A stretch of DNA of 64,000 bases, taken from NCBI GenBank assembly GCA_007922305.1, contig ML677366.1:13110910-13174909 (forward strand). The letters run 5' to 3'. Positions 1 to 11,400 of the stretch are shown one piece after another (within the stretch, counting starts at the first letter, position 1; each line of letters opens with the position of its first letter). The notes under the pieces were generated by a model. It saw only the letters and a list, made by a program, of their open reading frames with translations. It made no database searches and was not told the origin of the DNA. Source of the stretch: Dermatemys mawii. Its lineage: Eukaryota; Chordata; Testudines; Dermatemydidae. Position numbers and translations under genes: made by a program.

Positions 1-51
1 AATTTTGCAACCCCGATGTGGCCCTCCGGCCAAAAAGTTTGCCTACCCCTG
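1..51. mobile_element. 3' end of an hAT-type MITE cut by the window edge
   Basis: The first 51 bases end in GCCTACCCCTG, the reverse complement of the CAGGGGTAGGC terminus of the hAT MITE at 19315. The left end and the left target-site duplication lie outside the window, so only the terminal inverted repeat supports the call. Confidence 0.6.
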
Positions 52-1328
52 CTTTAAACCCCTAATCATTTGATCAATCCCATTGAAGATAATGGGACTA
101 TTTGCATGACTATGGACAACTTTTGTGGACTGGTAAGAGTTTCAGGAGTCTATTCCTATAAAGGAAATTGAATCCCCCGCTGAAATGCATTTTTTGGGTA
201 CAATACCATAAAGCAGTTTAGGATACAATTCTACTTAAAATTTGTCTTTTAATAAGTCATACATATGCTGAAATGGCTCCTCACATAACTCCCATATTCC
301 ATGTAAACAGACTAAATACTACATATTTAGGGGGGAAGTGAGTAGTTAAGCATATTAATGGTTGTATATACAAAGAGTGGTATCAGAGGGGATGGAGAGA
401 GTGTGGGGGACCCAGGCTGGGAATGGGGTGGAGTCACATGAAGAATCACATGAGAAGGTCACACGCCCCCCCTTGTGTCCTTCCCATGAGTGCAATACAA
501 GACAGACATGATGTCTACTTGCTCCACTGCATGGGACTAATACATATTCTCTCATATTGTTGTTTCTGATGCCATAGAGACAATAAAATAGCTGCTATTA
601 ACAGGTTGTGACCAGGTGACAGACTTCAGGGCTCTGTGGGGTGGTGCAGAGCTACACTGCCAACTCATGCTGGCAGTTAGATCAGATGGGGCTCATTAAC
701 ACCAAGTCAGGAGTATAAACAGCTGAGAGTCTCTCTGCTTGGAGGAGGGTCAGAAGATCTAGGGAAGGGGGAAAACCTAGAAGCAGTTAGTGCAGGCCAA
801 AGCCTATCTTTGTAAGTGTCATCCTATCTTGGGGCTTTAGTGTTTATGTTAAGAATAAAGACAAACTTCAGGAAGGGATGGATTTGAACCATAGCCAGTG
901 TGTGTTTGTGATGCAGTATTCACAGATATTGTTTTATTAGTAGCAAAATCTTTATGCTATGAAATGTCAGTTGGTCCCACCACAGAAATTATCTGGTTCA
1001 ATCTCAAATGAGGCTGAATGTTTCACCTCCTTCTGAAGGTGAGAGTTTCCTTCATATTGTTATTTATATATGAAAACAGTGGCACATATTTGAAAAGAAG
1101 AGAGATCTGGGTTGCTATACGTATTGGTTTCCAGTTTTGATTAAAGGTCAGGTTTTGCAGGAGTCCTTAGGGTCTGAGTTTGGGTTCTGATCAGGGATTG
1201 GAATGAATTAAGATTCTGGTCAAGGACCTCATGATGTGGGGGACAGATAGAGCCTTTGTTAGACTAGGATTTCTTATCTAAGAATCTTTACTTTTCAGAA
1301 ATCTTCAAAGCCCATAGAGAACCTAAAT
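52..1328. other. non-coding stretch, nothing recognised
   Basis: There is no coding potential beyond short chance frames and no recognisable repeat or RNA gene. Base composition is ordinary AT-rich vertebrate intergenic or intronic DNA. Confidence 0.5.
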
Positions 1329-1661
1329 CAGGGATTGGCAACCTTTGGCACACAGCCCGTTAGGGAAAGCCCCTGGTGGGCCGGGCCAGTTTATTTACCT
1401 GCCACATTCACAGGTTCGGCCGATCGTGGCTCCCGCTGGCCACGGTTCACCATCCCCGGCCAGTGGGGGCTGTGGGAAGCGGTACGGGCTGAGGGATGTT
1501 CTCATCGCAGCTTCCTGCAGCTCCCAGTGGCCTAGGATGGCAAACTGCAGCCAGTGGGAGCTGCGATCAGCTGAACCTGCAGACATGGCAGGTAAACAAA
1601 CCGCTCCGTCCTGCCAGCGGATTTCCCGAACAGGCCGCATGCCAAACGTTGCTGATCCCTG
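1329..1661. mobile_element. hAT-type MITE, 333 bp
   Basis: The termini are CAGGGATTGGCAACCTTTGG on the left and the reverse complement of CAGGGATCAGCAACGTTTGG on the right. The flanking 8-mers ACCTAAAT and GCCTAAAC agree at 6 of 8 positions, as expected for an old hAT target-site duplication. The interior is GC-rich and non-coding. It belongs with the elements at 19315, 50776 and 57284. Confidence 0.85.
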
Positions 1662-1905
1662 GCCTAAACCCTCTTAGTTTGATGCAGACCAATCTGCTGA
1701 TGTGTGACACCTTTCACTTTGTTTCCTTCTTCGTCTCCATTTACCCTAGTTCCATTCCTCTCCTCTGGGACACAGGTTTGTCCTCACAGTGTGGTGTCCC
1801 TTTACTATTATTTGTATTGTGGCTCCACCTAAAGGCTAGAGGCAGGATTTGGGCTCCATTGTGCAAGCAGGTAGATAGGACCCCAACTCTCAGAGTCCAA
1901 TCGAA

Positions 1906-2191
1906 AGGCTGGTCCTCACTAGGGCGGGGGATCGACTGTAGATACGCAATTTCAGCTACGTTAATAACGTAGCTGAAATCAGCATATCTACAGCCGACTT
2001 ACCTGCCATCCTCACGGCGGCGGCGGGCGGCAGCGCGCTCCCCCGTCGACTCCAGCTTGTGCCTTTTGGCGAGCTGGAGTTACGGAGTCAACGGGGGCGC
2101 CGCTGGTGATCGATTTATCGCGTCTTGATGAGACGCGATAAATCGATCGCCATAAGATCGATCTCGCCCCGCGCTAGTGAAGACAAGCCCC
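1906..2191. mobile_element. palindrome-rich MITE, about 286 bp
   Basis: The ends are inverted repeats: left AGGCTGGTCCTCACTAG against right (reverse complement) GGGGCTTGTCTTCACTAG, each followed by GCGGG and ATCGA. Inside are two strong hairpins. At 1949-1979, 15-bp arms flank one base, extendable to 1938-1991 with mismatches. At 2108-2148, 18-bp perfect arms flank a 5-nt loop. The element is locally very CpG-rich in an AT-rich background. I recognise the family as common in turtles but cannot name its superfamily, because the target-site duplication is unclear. Confidence 0.75.
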
Positions 2192-5100
2192 AGGAGAAGA
2201 AACTCTTCCTGACTTCTCAGCCATGCTGTTTGTGAGACCTCAATGGAACAGGAAGGACAAGTGCTTTCCAAATCCAGACTAGTAACTCTGATCCTACTCC
2301 TGCTTTTCACTGGAAAGATTCTGTTTCAGGTCTGCTTCATCAGCTCCCTCGTGTGCAGAGAGCAGGGACTATGCCTCATGTATAACTTTTCATTTATTTG
2401 ATATAAGAGCAACTTTTCTTCTGATGACTAGTACACTTTCTGTACTCTTCCTTATGCCTTTTACTACCAGCCTGCTGGATCTAGATCTCTGTGCCTTCTT
2501 GTGTGCAGTGAGTGGCCTATTGTGGCAGATTATGGAGTTGCTATGAGTGAGGGGCAATGGATTACCTACTGCATTGTGGATTTCAAGTCACTAGGCACAC
2601 TCGTGAGTGCCATGCTGCTGCAGAGAAATGTCAGCCTCTCTCTTTGTAAGAGCCACCCTTGTAGAGAAGAAAATGCTTCAATTTCTGAACCTTAAACTAA
2701 CCTCCCCTAAGGCTAGCAGTAGGGTTCAGAAAGAGCAAGATCCACCAGGTCTACAGCCTGTTGCTGAACATTAAACATGACTTACACATTGTATCAGATA
2801 AACTACAGCTTTCTGGGGATTTGCTCAGAAAACTGTTAGCAGTTAAGATCACTTCAGCCTTGACTAGTATTCCTTACAAATCATCAGACCCATTCCCTCT
2901 CAAGGACTGAATTCTAAGAACACACTTGGCTTTGCTAATTAAATTTCAACTCAGTGTACGTACAACAGCCTCATGCATGCTTAGGCCTCTAGGCCATTGG
3001 GTTGTCCAGCAGCTTCAATGAATTCTGCCATTCTCAGCTGTCAAACCATTTGTTGTCCATACAGCCTATAACTTGCCTCATGGAAGCTTCCTTCAGAATG
3101 GTATTTTATGCCACTTAAATATAAAAGGCAGTATTACTGCAGTTAGGTTAAACTCTCTAAAACCTGTCCTTTAAAGATTCCTATGTAGGATGTAGCTAGT
3201 CAGTTCTGCAAAGAGAAATCTAAGTCCTTCATTTTTTTTTCTTTAAGAAGGATCTACCAGCACAGTGTTTGTAATGCAAAGCATCCTGCCTTACATTCAA
3301 GTATCTTGAACTTCAGCCTGGAGAGGGAGTGGAAGCTCTATTGCTTGAGTCAAGGAACGTAAGGAACAATCCAGCCCTAAGTTTTGGGGTGGGCAGACAC
3401 TACCTGGTTTCAAAGGTCTTAACTATCTCTAATGTCTGAGATTTTTTACTATACCAAAAAAATCTCCAAACACCCTTAATTCAGTATTTACTTACCTCCC
3501 AAGTCTGTGGGGAAATTGAAGTGATGTTTGTAGAGTATTTTGAACTTTTTGGGTAGAAGGTGCAATGTATGATCTTTAATTAAGTATTATTCAGAAATAT
3601 GAACTTCACTTCAGCTCTGGGTGAAAATGCTCTCAATGCAGGCAAAAACTAGGATAACTTGTGTCGTCCCCAAATTCACAAAATGTTAGGGACCACATTT
3701 TGCTCACAGTGACACTTCTGCAACCCCATTGATTTTAGCGGGGTGGCAATGGTGTAATCAAGGCAGATATTGGTTCATTTGCTTTAAAATGTTCCCTTTT
3801 TTCTATGTAGTCCTTTATGTGTCTGAGTCAGGTTATGTCCTTTGAGGGCCGGGACCTTGTTTTGATTTGTGATTTGTAAAACACTGTGTACCTTTAGCAC
3901 TAATTAATGTGGCAATACGCTTTCCTTTTCATCATAGTGAAATATCACAAAATCCCATTTTCACTGATGCCCAAAGCTCTTTTCACAGCTGAAAATGGCA
4001 AAATTGTATTGTTACCTGTACTGCACCGGTGGCTCAGCACCCCACAAAGGGATCAGGGCCCTATTGTGCTTGATGCTGTACAAATGCTTACCGAGAGCTG
4101 TAGATAGTGTGAAATTGGATGAGATCTTTCAAAATTATCCTGACTCTGGCAGTGACCCATGTTACAAGACATAACACTTCACAAAGCCAAAGGAGCAAGG
4201 CAATGGGACTTGCCATCAGCGTATGTTCCATCCATCAAGATTACATTAGTGAGCTCGACATGGGGCTGCACATTGAGACCATTTGGAAACTGAGGCTAAT
4301 GCAGCATGTAGCCACCCACTTGTTAATCAGTGCATCGCTTTGAGAGCAATTTGCACCTATTCTCTGGTAACTACACTGGCTACTTAATAGCAGAGCTATT
4401 GACCTATAAAACATGAAATGGACTGGGAGCTGCCTAACTGAGAGGCCATTGCACTCTCATACAATGCTCCCACAACTGGAGCCCTTTCTGTATAGGAGAG
4501 AATAATGTATTCTGTGTATACAGGGCCCTCGGTAAGGCATTTTCTGGGAGGTGTCCTTGACTTTGGAATTGGTTCCCCCACCTGGTCTGCCAGAGCACAG
4601 GCAGTTAATCTTCCAGGCATTCCACCTTTGCTTTCATTTGGGGAAGTGGGTTGATGGCCATTATTGTTTAAGGGGTTAGTTTGTTAAGATGATTTCCAGG
4701 CCACCTGTTAATGATGCCGAGAGGATTATAGTGTTTTAACTCTTGTTTGAAATTGTTGTAAAGGGCCCAGAGCTTGAGATGGGTACTTAAATCGTCCCAA
4801 TCGATATCTAGTTAGGTGTTTATACCAGACCCAGGTAGCGTCTGCACATCTAGTATGCTGAGCCCTATGGGGTCCTGTTTCTGCACTGAGTTGTGGGGCG
4901 AGAGGGGAGAAGGGGATCTGCAAGTGTTTCAGAGATACAGTCTCACCCCCGCCTCTATCACACCCCTCTACCTACCCAATCTGTTCTAACCTCTTCAAGT
5001 AAACAACAAACCTTTCCAGATACTATGCCCATTTGCTGACTTTGAAAGGGTAGAGCAGGGAAGGAGGGCAGCAAGTGGATTTGAATATGTCTGTAGCTGA

Positions 5101-5600
5101 GACAAGTAATTCTCCTGCAACAAGGGAAAAATAGGGCCAGGTGTGTGTAAGAAGGTTATTAAAAGGATAGGCAGCTGCATTTTAATCCCCCTTTTAGGAA
5201 GGAAGGCTAATTGGTGTATTCCTTAACTCTGAATGGAACCCAGCCTCTTCTCTCCGTCAAAGAGCTTCTTCCTGTTGGTAGATGCAAAACATCACTTGTT
5301 TAGGATTTGCTCTAAGCATGGAAGCAGCTAAGCTTTTTCCATCCTAGGAGCTACTGCTAGTTCTCAGCAGAGCTAGAGAGAGAGACAGAGTAAATGAAGA
5401 TGCTATGGTGAAAGAGATGTGCAGAGGCACGGAGGATTTTGCAAATCCAGTAGCACCTTTGGGCAGCCCTGCAATGCTTCTTCCTTAGCTGGGCTGGCAC
5501 CAGTGCTAATTTCTGTAGAATTACACTGATTCCCTCCCCCTCCCCCGCCCCAATGTGGTAGGCACTAGGAAGGCAGTTTAGCAGCACCAGGATGGATGAT
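2192..5600. other. non-coding stretch with short SINE-tail remnants
   Basis: No gene is seen. Two short pieces, near 3835-3905 and 4018-4092, resemble the 3' tails of MIR/CORE-type SINEs; the second has the phrase CAGGGCCCTATTGTGC followed by GATGCTGTACAAA. The rest is unremarkable. Confidence 0.45.
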
Positions 5601-5639
5601 GTGTGCACTGACATTTGCAATCTGTTGCCATGGTCGCCC

Positions 5640-6640
5640 GGGGACTCTTGTTTTGAAGTCGGATTTTTCTCCCTACCTCCTTGCAGGTGACGTCATGGAT
5701 GTCCACGGCGGTGACAGGCCACCTGTGGGTTGATCGAGGGTTTAAAGAGACAGTCCTGCAACAGGAGCCCCGGCTATTGTCTCTGCACCTGATAAAAAGA
5801 TGGGGCGCAGCAGCCCCTGCCCCACCCTCCGGCCAAGCCTGCTGCTGCCAGGGCGGAGAAGGCAGGGGACCCCGGGGGCAGGACACGGCGCAGCCTGGCC
5901 ACCCCCCAGCCCGCACAACTACAGCAAGGAGCAGCGTTGGGTGAAAGCCTCCCTCATTGTGGCAGGAGCCCGAGGCGCGGAAAGAAGCCGCCGGCCGGGC
6001 TCCCCGTCCGCCCCGGGGTGACGGCAGGAGGTAAGGCTTCGTTCCAGACTGACCCCGCTCCTCCCGGGGCTGGGGAAAGTTTGCCTGGGAGTCCCCGTGT
6101 CCCCAGCGCCCGGGAGGCGCCGGCCTGAGTGCAGGTGTCTAGACCGGCACCCGGCACGGGGGTGGCGGCCCTCCCAGCTCCCAGGCAGCGGGTCTTTTCT
6201 CAGCCTACCCCGGTCCAAGCCCGCGGGGCCTCGGCTCCCGGCTGTAGGGGGGCTAGCTGCAGCCAGGGCAGCGAAGAGAGAGAGACAATCTGGCGCTAGT
6301 CCTCCCGAGAGCAGTGCCTGCCCCATCCCCGCCATGGACCCCCGGGGTGGCTTCTCTGCTAACCCGGCACGGGAAAAATAGGGGCGAGGGACCTCTGGCG
6401 GGGTCCTGGCTGCCCTCCCCCGAACCAGGACTTCCCTGTCCCGGCCCAAATCTTGGCCGCGGGGGACGCTGCTTGGTACACCGGCTTCTTCACCTGCCTC
6501 TCCTTCCCCTCTAGCCACCGTGTTCCTCCCTCCCGCTCACTTCCATTTCCCCCACTCTTCCCATCGGGCTGAGCGTCCACACATACAACCAGCCTGGGCT
6601 TGTAAGGACCCCGCCCCGTGAACCTGCCCCGGGACTCTGC
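5640..6640. promoter_or_regulatory. CpG island, unassigned promoter
   Basis: This kilobase is far richer in G+C and CpG than its surroundings. It holds a perfect palindromic cAMP-response element, TGACGTCA, at 5688-5695, and on the plus strand a good splice-donor sequence CAGGAG|GTAAGG at 6030/6031. No coding exon is recognisable. Long frames here (for example 5919-6518 on the minus strand) are by-products of GC richness. By synteny it could start the long primary transcript of miR-7 on the plus strand, or be the 5' non-coding exon of DET1 on the minus strand. The sequence alone does not decide. Confidence 0.6.
5688..5695. promoter_or_regulatory. consensus cAMP-response element
   Basis: The perfect palindrome TGACGTCA, the full CREB/ATF site, sits at the left edge of the CpG island, where such sites tend to be active. 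Binding is inferred from the motif only. Confidence 0.55.
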
Positions 6641-6829
6641 TCCTGCTAGCTTCCCCGATGTTCACCAGGAGCCTAAAGCGCTCGCCTTTCCCTGCGACCA
6701 GCGGTTCTGCCCGCCTTTCATTTCGCTTTCCAGTCCCGGGGATCCGAACAATTAATGGCAGCCTAGCATCCGCTCCTGGAAAAGGGCAATTACCCCTTTG
6801 CGGGACTTGTTGAACGCTAATCATTTAAT

Positions 6830-7060
6830 TCAGGAAACTCTTGGTTGGGTTATTGGGCTTTCATCTAATAGAGGCGCTCCCTCGCCCTTAGATTGTTTCC
6901 CCCTTACAAGAGGAGAAAACGCTTTGCTTTGACTTCTCTTTAGTGCAAATCGAATTGGAGAACAATTGCGGGCTGTGACTTAACAAAGGGGCTCCATTGT
7001 GTGTCACTGCCACCCCCAATTCCTCCGCGGCTGTGTGTTAAACGGTAGCAGCCAGGGGAA
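6830..7060. promoter_or_regulatory. candidate conserved element with SOX-like sites
   Basis: Just beyond the CpG island the sequence becomes AT-richer and holds three closely spaced SOX/HMG-type motifs: AACAAT at 6961-6966, AACAAAG at 6982-6988 and CATTGT at 6995-7000. No repeat signature or open frame explains it. Enhancer function is an inference from motif clustering. Confidence 0.3.
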
Positions 7061-7479
7061 CTCATGTCCAATGGCTTGATGTCTGCGCTTCTCCATTCTC
7101 AAGGCGTCCGGTCCTTCTTCTTTACTCCACTGTTGACCATCACCCAGCGAAAAGCCTGGCTTTTCCCCAAGGGTGCCCATCAAGAGGGAGCTCTATCCCA
7201 GTAAAGAGGTAGATTGGGGAAGGTGGAGGAACCGGCGAGAGACAGTTCATGGGGGAGGGTTGGCTGCAGTCTGGATGGTGGGTAGGAGGTTAGAGGCACT
7301 TCCCTGGCTGAGGTTCTGGCTCTTTCCAATTCTTCTGTCTTCAGTGACCAGGGCTAGCCACCGTTCTCCTCCAGTCTCCCCCAGCATCTCTTGACGTGGG
7401 GGTGGGGAACGGGATGTCCTAGCTGATGAACTTTTCATGTGCCGGCTCATGTCTCTTGTAATATCCTGGGCTTTAATCA

Positions 7480-8478
7480 TTGAAAGGCCGGGTTTGGCTG
7501 CCTTGGTGCTGGCTGGTGGTGGTGACTGGTAACCAGAGATTTGTCCGGTGGGCGATGTTAGCAGAACCCCGAGAAGTCAGTGCCCCCGGGTTCAATAACT
7601 CCGGCGGGCAGGTGTGTGAGGGGCCGGTAACACCTGGAAGGCGGCCCGAGGGGCAGGCGGCGGGAGGATTTCAGCACCAGCGGAGCGGACAGCGTTTCCC
7701 CAGCCCAGCCCTGGGCAGCGTCCTAACAGCACCACGACCGCGGACAGCTCCCCGCGGCTCTCTCTGATTGTCCTTGTGGTGGCGGGGCTGGTGGGGGGCT
7801 CCAGCCGCCCCAGCCTCGCGCTCTCTCGCGGTCACATGTCGATCTCTGCAGAGATCCGTCCTTCTGCCTCTCCAGCCCCAGCACGAGCTGGGGGCCGGTC
7901 TAGGCTCGTGGGGGTGCCGAGAGGCAGCAGACGCGCCTGCGGTGGGTATAAACTGGGGTCTGGGGCAGGGGCTGGTTTTATATGGAGTCAAACTCGGGTT
8001 CCCAAGTTCGGAGGTGCCCAAAAGGCAGCTGCGCGCCTGGCCAGAGAGCTTGGTGTCTTCTCCCCTGGCCTGGCACTTGGCAGCGAGCCGGGCCTGGGGC
8101 ATGACCCCGGCATGTTGCCAGATGATCTGGAAAGTCTCCGGCAGCTTCAGTGCAAACGGGGAAGAGGCTGCTGCTACCCGCTGGAAGCAAAGGCGCTGAG
8201 TGCGGAGCAGAAATGGTGTGTGTGTGGGTGTGGGTGTGTGTGACCGTGCGTGTGTACGGAGGTTGCTCTCTCCAGGTATCCTCTACTGGTGAGACGCCTG
8301 GGGTCCGTGTGCCAGGGAACATGACTAGCACCCCAGAAAGGGCAGAAGGCTGCAGGGGCAGAGCCAAGAGGGTTGAGGGGGGGAGGTGGCAGACGCAGCT
8401 TTCTCCGGATTTGCGGTGCCCTACCATCCCTCACTCCTCCATCTCTGTGGGGAAGGAAGCAGCCAGGCTCCAGTGCAG
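7480..8478 (+). other. GC-rich block ending in a strong splice donor, possible non-coding exon
   Basis: A second GC-rich kilobase ends at CAGTGCAG|GTAAGT (8478/8479), a near-perfect vertebrate 5' splice site on the plus strand. A GT-rich simple stretch lies at about 8215-8260. The long frames in this block overlap on both strands and match nothing I recognise, so it is better read as the 5' part of a non-coding transcript than as protein-coding. Confidence 0.35.
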
Positions 8479-8479
8479 G

Positions 8480-11400
8480 TAAGTGCCTTACATTATGTCT
8501 TGCCAAGGATTGAAATGGGCTGAGGTGGGCGGATGGAGTCTGAGGCTTTGGAGAGGCTCAGAGAAGAGGACGGAGGAGTGGGTTGTGCGTGAACTGCCTT
8601 GCTGAATGTATAAATGTGACTGTTTTAAAAACTCTTCAATCCACTTCCCCCAGGCTACCTTGTGCTGAGGTTTGCACATCGGCGAACCAGATCTGCCGCT
8701 GCTGTAAATGAGTGTATGTCCCTCCAATGCAAAGGGGCTGCACTGGCATAGAGGAGCTGAGGATCTGGCCCTCAATGTCTGTCTGGGTGTGTGGAGGGCA
8801 CTAGGTCAGCCCCCTGGGCCTAGCTCAGTCTGCCTGTGGACAGCTCACAAAGGGTGGGGGTTATTCACAGATGAGCTACTAGATACTCTGTCAAACATCC
8901 CATCCCCAATATACAGATTTTTCCCCCTAAAGCAATAGAGCAAATATCTCAGCTCCCTGCTGTGTCCCTTCTCAGAGAGAGTAAACATCTCCACTCCCTC
9001 CTGCCCCACCTCAATACTCATCTGCAGACAAATCTGTTGGTGGAGTTTACTTACACTAATATTGGGGTGTTGTCACATAGGGGGTAAGTCATGATGTTTG
9101 AGATCGTCCAGGGCACTGAGAGCTTGGGCAGGTCCCTCCTTTGTTTGAGGTAGCAGCAAAGCAAGTAAAGTAATAAAATGGAAGTCTCCAACCGGGTGGG
9201 AATCTGGGGCTGCTGCTTCCCTGGGTTTGCACATCTGCCTCTCCCACTTGCAGCAGCACGGGGAGCTGAAGTACTTTGGCACATGCGGATTTAATATCTC
9301 CCAACAATCAACCCCGGGGGGCTGCTCCCTGGGTGGATTTTTTGTTTGTTGGGTTAGGGTAATGGCAGAAGTGATGGGGTGACTCCAGCCTGTGGTGCAG
9401 AAGCACCTTACTGATTAGAATGTGCAAACGGCCTCTGCAGCTGTGTTATTCCTGCTTGAATTTAGAACAGAGAAGGGTAATGGAGTCACTCCAAGAAGCA
9501 CCAACAACTGCACACTCTTCTGTATAAAGATTAGATATTTGAGCATGCACATTGCTCACGAAGGAGCTAAAAATACTCCCGACTGCAAGCAGTAATAAGG
9601 AAGCCCCAGAAAGCCTGCTAGCTCTTCCCTGGAGATATCAAGGGAGCTTGCTATTGGAAGCCTATACAATGATGGATGAAGCCTTTGAATCCAATGGTGA
9701 AATCAACCGAGCCATCCTTACCAACTGACACTTTGGAAAATGCTTATCACCTGTGCAATAGCCTAACCATCATGCCATTCAGCGAGAGCTGAGGTTTGCA
9801 ATAGTGACAGATGAGCACAAAGGAAATTCAAGAGGCCATCAGAGCAGTATCTGCCAGTGCAGCAGAAAGGTATGCAGGAGTGTTGGTCAATAGACAGTAG
9901 GGAATGAGTGTTTAGGAACCCACTGAAAGACCAAGAACATACTCCCTGGGGAAATTTGAGGGTTAAACCCTTTGGAGGAGGTAAAAATTCTAGGGGGTGA
10001 CTGTATGTTGCTGTTAGATACAATTGTACCAAAATGCCTGTATGCCAAGAATCAGAAATACTAGATAATGTCCTGTTGCTACTGTCATCCAGCCTGAATC
10101 AGTTGCTTGGTAAAATGGTAAGCCTTCCTTCTGTGGAGTGAGGACTGGACTTCCTTCCTGGGCTAGTTCAGAGCAGGCAGTTCTTGCTGGCCTTCCTCTT
10201 CAAGGAATGATGGGAGTGAAACTAGCCATAATTTACTAGCCAACATATTGATTCATCTTATTAGTGTACCTGTTGTTAGTGCACCCAAGGCTGTTATATG
10301 ATCTAAGATTGAACTAGTAAAACGTGGAGTGTGTCCATAGCTGCCAGAGGGTTTGTTGGTCCAGCTTGTTGAGGAAGAAGTTGATGATGATGTTCTTGGG
10401 ATGGCTCCTTTTTTGGTATCCTTCCCAATCGAAGATTTGCAAGGTGACCTGGGGAAGGTCTTAACTGTGTTTGCAATCTCTACTGCACAAAACAGCACAG
10501 AACAGAGTTATGATACCATGGCAAGATAATGCCCCAATCAGATTCTATTGGTCAATTATAGCAGGTGCTAGAGTGGATTGTGGAGATCCATGAATGTAAA
10601 AACCACTTGGCTTGCTGGAACCTGACCTCACTCTTTCATTGGCACTAATAGAGTAGTAGAAGCTTTTTGGGAAATGTAATTAACTGACTGTGGTTAGTAC
10701 TAGATACCTACAGTTGTGGGCCTAATTATTATAGTTGTGCCCATAATGTGCTAAGTCTGTACTGACATAGGAAAGGCACAGTTATTGGCTTTGACTTTAC
10801 ATTCTGAAAAGACAAAGGGGGAGGGATACAACATACAAGGAAGATAGCTGAAGTGGTGACTGTCCATGTCTTGATCATCCAAAGAGGTTTTGTTTGTATT
10901 TCTTAAATAGTAGATACCTAAATATTTATATTAAAATCCTAGGAAATTCCATACAAACCCCTTACATTAAGAGCATTACAGCTGTAGTGAGCATATACAG
11001 TTCAGGAAATGCCAGAGCTATGACTGCTTGTGCATCCTGTAGCTCTGTCCCCACACATATTTTCTTTAAAATAAGTATTTTCATTTCTAGAGAGGAACCA
11101 GTTGTAAAAGTTGGCTGACCGATAACAATTGCACATTGCGCATCCTTCCTCTTTCCAATAGAATGGAAGTGACCTAAAATAATTTAACACCCTTTCCTCA
11201 TTCACTGGACCTCAGTTCAGGATAATACTTAACCTCAAAGTTAAGCATGTACTTAGGTGCTATCCTAAAGAGTAATTTTGGCCCTACTGAATGAGGTAGG
11301 GATCTTGTGGAAACAACAGTATGCAATCGTGGAATTATAGTGTATTGAAAAGCTAATGCATAAGGGGACAGAGTTAAGGTTACGTGAGTAATTCTAGACT

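Noticed and set aside
5919..6518. 199-residue minus-strand open frame in the CpG island
   Set aside because: The composition is dominated by Gly, Arg, Pro and Ala as in any GC-rich frame, several other frames overlap it, and it resembles no family.
7671..8427. Several overlapping 140-155 residue frames in the GC-rich block
   Set aside because: They overlap on both strands and in several frames, lack family resemblance, and are explained by base composition.
1..8500. DET1 coding exons, expected to the left of miR-7-2
   Set aside because: No frame resembles DET1. At most a non-coding first exon could be in the CpG island.
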